From Ailanthus altissimus (Eukaryota; Streptophyta; Magnoliopsida; Sapindales; Simaroubaceae): 64,000 nt of DNA. How positions within the stretch are numbered: the stretch's first letter is position 1; each line of letters opens with the position of its first letter. Both the position numbers and the translations under genes were made by a program. The DNA lies in assembly GCA_946807835.1 (NCBI GenBank), contig OX327705.1, forward strand, positions 15,282,501 through 15,346,500, written 5' to 3'. This document shows, piece after piece, positions 59,091 to 64,000 of this stretch. Under the pieces are notes generated by a model that was not told the DNA's origin, made no database searches, and worked only from the letters and a program-made list of their open reading frames with translations.

Positions 59091-60335
59091 AAAGATAAAG
59101 GTTAGTCAGGAGATTGTATGATACGAGCAAATGTTAAGAGGCCAATTAATTTTTCAAACAAATTTTGACACTCTTAAGTCCACTCAAATGATACATCTTT
59201 TGCTAAGAGGTTACAAAGAAGTTTAGATATAGCACTAAATTTTTTTAATGAACCTCCTATAGAATCCAGCATGTCCTAAAAAAGATCAGACTTCTCTGGC
59301 TGTTTTTGGTGGAGGCAAATGTGTAATGAGTTTGACTTTTTTCTTATCCACTTCAATTCCTTTATAAGACACTACATGTCCCAAAACAATTTCAGAAGTA
59401 ACCATGTAATGAAATTTTTTTTAATTTAACACAAGACTCTTTTCTTCACATCTTTTTAAGACATTTTCTAAGTTTTCAAGACAATTATCAAAAGAATTTC
59501 TAAATACAGTTAAATCATCCATGAAAACTTCTAAATAATGCTCAACCATGTCACTAAAAATGCTTAACATACATCTTTAAAATATTGTTGAGGCATTATA
59601 AAGTTCAAAGGGCATTCTTTTAAAAGCAAAGGTCTGAAAAGGGTATGTGAATGTAGTCTTTTCTTAGTCCTCTAGTGCTATAAGAATTTGATAATAGCCA
59701 GAATAACCATCTAGAAAGCAATAGTAGGGATGTCCTACTACTCTTTCTATAATTTGATCAAGGAATGGTAAAGGAAAATGGTCTTCTAGTGGCCGAGTTT
59801 AACTTCCTATAATTTATAGACATCCTTCAATTAAATGAGACTCAAGTTAGTATTAATTCACCTTTGTCATTTTTAATGACTGTGATTTCAGATTTATTTG
59901 GTACTACCTGAGTAGAACTTACCCACTTACTATTTGAGATAGGATAGATGATTCTTACTTCAAGTAATTTGAGAACTTCAGCTCTACTACCTCTTTCATA
60001 TGTGGATTTAATCTCCTTTGAGGTTGTTGGGAAGTTTTAGAACTATCCTTTAGGTGTATTATATGTGTACAAATCAAAGGATTAATGTTGTTTATGTCTT
60101 TTAAAGTCCACCCAATTACATTTTTATGTATTTTCAATAATTCAATCAATTTGCCTTCTTGTTCGCTTGTAAGTGTAGAAGATATTACCACTAGGTAAGT
60201 TTGTTTCTCTCTAAAAAATGCATATTTTAGTCTTTCAGGTAAAGGTTTTGACTTCAACTTTAAAATTTCGTTCTGTTTATCTTTATTTTCTCTTAATTCT
60301 TCAAACTTTGGTTTCCATCTTTTATTTTCAATCAC
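59091..60335 (-). pseudogene. Gypsy B reverse transcriptase
   Basis: The ORF 60335-59955 is the N-terminal linker and start of RT (LKSKPLPERLKYAFF, LIELLKIHKNVIGWTLKDI, QPQRRLNPHMKEVV). The rest, 59954-59091, is broken by stops but retains recognisable stretches: the palm block near 59500-59540 (reverse complement encodes EVFMDDLTVF-like residues) and the IVLGHVVS[YK]KGIEVD-like segment near 59340-59400. PERLKYAFF and QRRLNP are landmarks of the Athila/Tat type. Confidence 0.8.
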
Positions 60336-60383
60336 CTATGTACAGTCAAGTAAAGAACATATGTCAAAGATTTCAGGATCTAG

Positions 60384-60860
60384 TTATATATTTGAATAAA
60401 ATGAATTTATTAAACATATTTCTAAGAGATCGGTAGAACTCCCTTTTTGAATATGATCCTCTACAATTGTTTTAATCATGTCGGCTTCTTCACTTTCATC
60501 CTCCCTCTCATGTGGTTGCTTACACATATTGAAAACATTGAGCTTAAATGTCATGTTTCCAAATGAAAGCTTCATTACTCCATTCCTACAATTAATCAAA
60601 GAATTAGAAGTTACTAAAAATAGACGACCCAAAATAATAGGTATCGGATTACATCCTTTAACAGGTTCTGTGTCCAAGACAATAAAATTCACAGGATATA
60701 TGAATTTATCAACTTGAACTAAAACAACTTTCACTGTCCTTCTTAGTACTTTTATTAATCTATCGGCAAGTAAAAGAGTTAGAGAAGTTGATTTTAACTC
60801 ACCGAGATTGAACTGCTATTAAACTGAATATGGCAGTAAATTTACACTAGCACCAAGATA
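60384..60860 (-). pseudogene. Gypsy B aspartic protease
   Basis: The ORF 60734-60384 reads VLVQVDKFIYPVNFIVLDTE, IPIILGRLFLVTSN and LINCRNGVMKLSFGNMTFKL. This is the C-terminal half of the gypsy protease (family: PIILGRPFL). The N-terminal half with the catalytic Asp lies upstream in 60740-60860 in broken frames ('LGASVNLLP'-like residues around 60830). A frame change separates it from RT. Confidence 0.8.
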
Positions 60861-61800
60861 AAGTAAGGCTTGTTCAATTTTATGACTTCCAATAATACAT
60901 AAAATTGTAGGACAACCCGGCCTTTATATTACAAAGCATTATTGTTCTGAAGAATGACACTTACTTGTTTAGCTAAAAATGCTATCTTTTTCACATTCAG
61001 TTTTCTTTACTGTGCATAAATCCTTCAAAATATTTTACATAAAAGGGAACCTGTTTAATAGCATCCAATAAAAAGAATATTAATTTTTATCTGTTTGAAG
61101 ATTTAAAATTTTTTAGGATTGTGATTCATCTTCTTAGTATTACATAATGCATGAAGAAATAGAGGTGAAGGTGAGGGTTTGGTGTTTTCTTTATTAGGTG
61201 TAGGTTTAATGCTTTCCTTACCCTTAGAGATTAATTCATCGTTCTTATGAGGTTGAGGAATGTGTTTTTCAACAATTTTAGCATTTCGAAGAGTCATAAC
61301 TGCTTTAACTTGATCTATATGTTGGCATCCTAAACTACATGCATTTGAGTTATGTTGTCTTTTGGGGTTTGGTTATGGTTGAGAAGAAAATTTTCCTTTC
61401 TCGTGAATGTTTAGTGCAGATGAAAATTTACCAAGAGTATTTTTCAAATTAGTAAATGTTTGAACATTTTGAGAATTAATAGACTCTTGCTTGTCAATGA
61501 ATGCATGCAAAGTTTCTTCAAGATTTTTCTTATGAGGTGTGACATATGGTGCATAACCTTGATAGCTTTGAAAATTTTAGTGTGATTGGAAAGGTAGTTG
61601 TGAAGCCTATGCTTGAGTGTCATTTCTCCAACTAAAATTCAGGTGATTTCTCTATCCAGGATTGTAGTTTTGTGTATATAAGTTAAATAGAACTTGATTG
61701 AAAGAATTAGATTAAATACTCTTGTAGAAAAGATAACTTGGACTTAAATCCTATATTATTTGATACACTAGCATGCCCTTGTGCTTAGTTATTATTACAT
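60861..61800 (-). pseudogene. Gypsy B gag, C-terminal part
   Basis: The ORF 61297-61103 starts MTLRNAKIVEKHIPQP (family: TLRSGKVV..P) and is Lys/Pro-rich, as at the gag-protease junction. Upstream, 61560-61720 has glutamine-, asparagine- and tyrosine-rich broken frames of the gag tail. The gag core and the 5' LTR are absent: similarity ends near 61800 at a copia LTR fragment. Confidence 0.65.
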
Positions 61801-62832
61801 ATATTATTGTGCTATCATATTGTGAGACTCCCTAGGTTCACACTTGTTTATCTTACAGAACTTTGTTGTAAGTCTATAAATGATGCCCTAAATTAAAAAA
61901 TTTATAGAACAACATGTTGAACTATACAAGTTAAGGCGTATAGTCCTTTTGTTACTTATATCCTAGAAGAGTAGAGACATATATCGTCACTGTCAAATCT
62001 CTATATGTTCAACCGTGAATTTATATCTAGATTCATATTTTCATAAATAATATCCGTAAAATTTTTTATAATATTGTTTCTTTTATGAGAAACGCTTTCC
62101 CAAGTTTTATTATTTTAGCCACCAGATTTCCTAAAATACAATCTTAGAGCACCAGGATATACAACTCACCTATATAAGTTAACGGATCTCATATCTACAC
62201 ACATAAGACTTCATTTGCATTGGATTATACTTAATGACACCTAGCAATTAGACCATGAAAGGTCTCTGACATGTGTGGAACCTAAGTATGATGGATCACT
62301 TACAAGCCCACCATGGTGCTCGGGTCAAAGCACCACGAATATATTCAACTCGAGTAAACCCTTTATTAACGACTTTGTAAGATGTCTATTAGAGGTTCTC
62401 ATAAGTCTGTTCAGTACCAAGTCCTTACTGAATACCTGTATGCCTATACGAGATTCCACTAAGCTCGTAGTTTGGTAAGACTAACCATTTGGATCATCAA
62501 GATATTGACATGCACTGGTCTATATATGATAAGGTCTTCATTGATAGACCTATATTAGTAAAGATAGATCAGGAACATAAAGTTGGAGAACATATTTACA
62601 CATAACATTTTCTAACACTATTGGTAACTCCTTGTAACTATGTAAGTACTAGTATATTTCTAGGTTTTTGTCTCATTTAAGACAAGACTCTAACTCTTTC
62701 GATTTCACTAACTCTTATAACCTGCTAACTATTAGCATTGCTAACTCTTAGCATTTATAACTTTCAACGTTGCTAATTCTTAGCACTGATCTAAACTCCT
62801 TTAGTGTAGATTTGAACTCTTTTATATCATAT
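61801..62832 (-). mobile_element. Copia-type LTR fragment, truncated at both ends
   Basis: Minus-strand LTR of the 20409-22660 type ('attgtgagactccctaggttcacac', 'gtgtggaacctaagtatgatggatcac', 'cagtaccaagtccttactgaatacc'). It lacks both TGTTGGG and CAACA ends. It abuts gypsy B on the left and a + strand copy on the right. Confidence 0.8.
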
Positions 62833-63512
62833 TATTAGGGTTGTGTTTACGTGCCATCTTAGTTTTTTATAAATATTTGATATCAATACAGTTTATATTT
62901 TATTAAATTGATAGTTTTCTTTTATTATATGTTTTAATGCTTATAACGCTATAGATATTGTATGATTCAAACGAGTTCAGATTAAGTCTAAAAGAGTTTA
63001 AACCAGGTTAGTACTAAGAATTAGCAAATATTCCAAAAGTTGGTACCTTGTCTTTAACGGGACAAAGACCTCAGAATATACTAGTAATGACATTGTTGCA
63101 AGAGTTGCAATCGGTTGCTAAGAAATGTGATCATACAAGTATATTCTCAAAATATGTTCCTAGTTTATTTTCACTGATGCAAGTCTATCAGTGAATCCAT
63201 TATATATATATATATATATAGATATAGATTAGTATATGTCTAAATTTGTAGGGTACAGATGGTCATTCCTAACTGACCATAAGCTTGAAGCTTGTATAAA
63301 TATACGGGTATTCAATTAGCACTGGATACAGAATAGACTCATGAGGACCCCAATAGACTTTCTATGTAGTCGTCAATAGAAAGTCCTCTTGAGTTAAGTA
63401 GTATATGCGGTCCTCTGATATGAGTGCCATGGTGAGACTGTGAGTAATACACTAAAATTTGATTTCATGCATGTTAGAGACCTTTCATGGTCTAACTGCT
63501 GGGTGTCACTGA
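62833..63512 (+). mobile_element. Copia-type LTR, 5' part
   Basis: It starts TATTAGGGTTGTGTTTACGTGCCATC, a decayed TGTTGGG start, and runs to 63512 (ctgctgggtgtcactga), where the gypsy LTR at 63513 interrupts it. Contains a (TA)n tract at 63202-63222. Confidence 0.8.
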
Positions 63513-64000
63513 TGCGATATTTTTATATCTTATAACTAAGTGCAAGTATACACTATCGTATGCAAGTAATAAAGGGACTAATTAGTCGGATGTCAAATCC
63601 ACAGGGATAATTTCTTCTTTTTAACCAATTACTAAAATTATGTCTTCCTAATAATTATTCAGAAAAATAAAAATCTAAGAATGAATGTAAGAAATATAAA
63701 AGCAAAACACAATGCAAAGAAACTTAAGTGATAGCAATGTAGAGAAAACCTAGAATTAATATTATCCCTTAATATGCTTTCTAATAATCAATCTTCTAAT
63801 ATTTAACTCCCTTAGTCTTTGTTATTGATCAAGACACTAACGTATTCACAAGCCTCTTCCAAGGTCATGCAAGTATACCATAATTTACCAAATACCTATA
63901 TTCCTATGGTACTTGTAATAAACTAAGGTTCATTACGATTAGGTCTTATTGATCATACATGCCAACTAGGTATATTCCTATCCTAAGCTGAAACTTGCAT
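63513..64000 (-). mobile_element. Gypsy-type LTR, continues beyond the window
   Basis: It begins TGCGATATTTTTATATC and follows the 6910-8218 LTR closely (for example 'tattcacaagcctcttccaaggtcatgcaagtat'). Orientation is minus, so this is its 3' end. Whether an internal region flanks it cannot be seen. Confidence 0.8.

Overview
The window looks like repeat-rich nuclear DNA of a dicot plant. It is AT-rich, its genes have introns (GT-AG and one GC-AG), and most of it is nested LTR retrotransposons. Primer-binding sites are of plant type: TGGTATCAGA-like (initiator Met tRNA) in the Ty1/copia elements and TGGCGCCGTTGCCG-like in Ty3/gypsy elements of the Athila/Tat kind. No species is claimed. All family names are recalled from memory; no search was run.

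Gene island, about 10.1-20.4 kb. One gene appears intact: seven coding exons between 12768 and 16914 on the + strand join in frame into 398 codons. It is a plant-specific protein of unknown function (DUF7903-like). Upstream lie a likely 5'UTR intron, a TTCCC-rich leader and a small tandem array with CACGTG boxes. Downstream, at 19050-19440, is the frameshifted first exon of what looks like a plastid membrane-protein gene.

Left flank, 1-10 kb. A gypsy element on the minus strand (5' LTR from 6910, primer site near 6890, gag 6720 to about 3870) has gag joined directly to a 3' non-coding region, with no pol visible. It is cut by a solo LTR at 4496-6056 (target duplication CCATT). Its 3' side is bounded by a 2.4-kb copia-type solo LTR at 227-2644 (target duplication AATTA).

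Right flank, 20.4-64 kb. A large + strand gypsy element (here 'gypsy C') runs from a split 5' LTR beginning at 26339, through primer site 40591, gag, protease, RT, RNase H, integrase and an extra ORF (49993-51273), to the start of its 3' LTR at 52757. Its 5' LTR holds a minus-strand copia element (26639-36601), which itself holds a solo LTR (29080-31350, duplication AACAT) and a composite insertion (about 31560-34298). Gypsy C also contains a minus solo LTR (40885-42247) and a 3.07-kb chromovirus-like solo LTR (43677-46745, duplication ATACT). Its 3' LTR is cut at 53040 by a minus-strand gypsy element ('gypsy B', 53040 to about 61800).

The most unusual object is in gypsy B. Between its integrase and 3' LTR lies an intronless, nearly full-length but decayed copy of a LOG-family gene (cytokinin riboside 5'-monophosphate phosphoribohydrolase) at 55860-56442 on the minus strand. 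This looks like a host hormone gene captured by, or inserted into, a retrotransposon. Other structures worth attention are a perfect 58-bp inverted repeat inside one LTR (29944-30074), head-to-head SINEs (36891-37245), and a short palindromic word (AAYGC-NNCA-GCRTT type) recurring in LTRs and leaders of both copia and gypsy elements.
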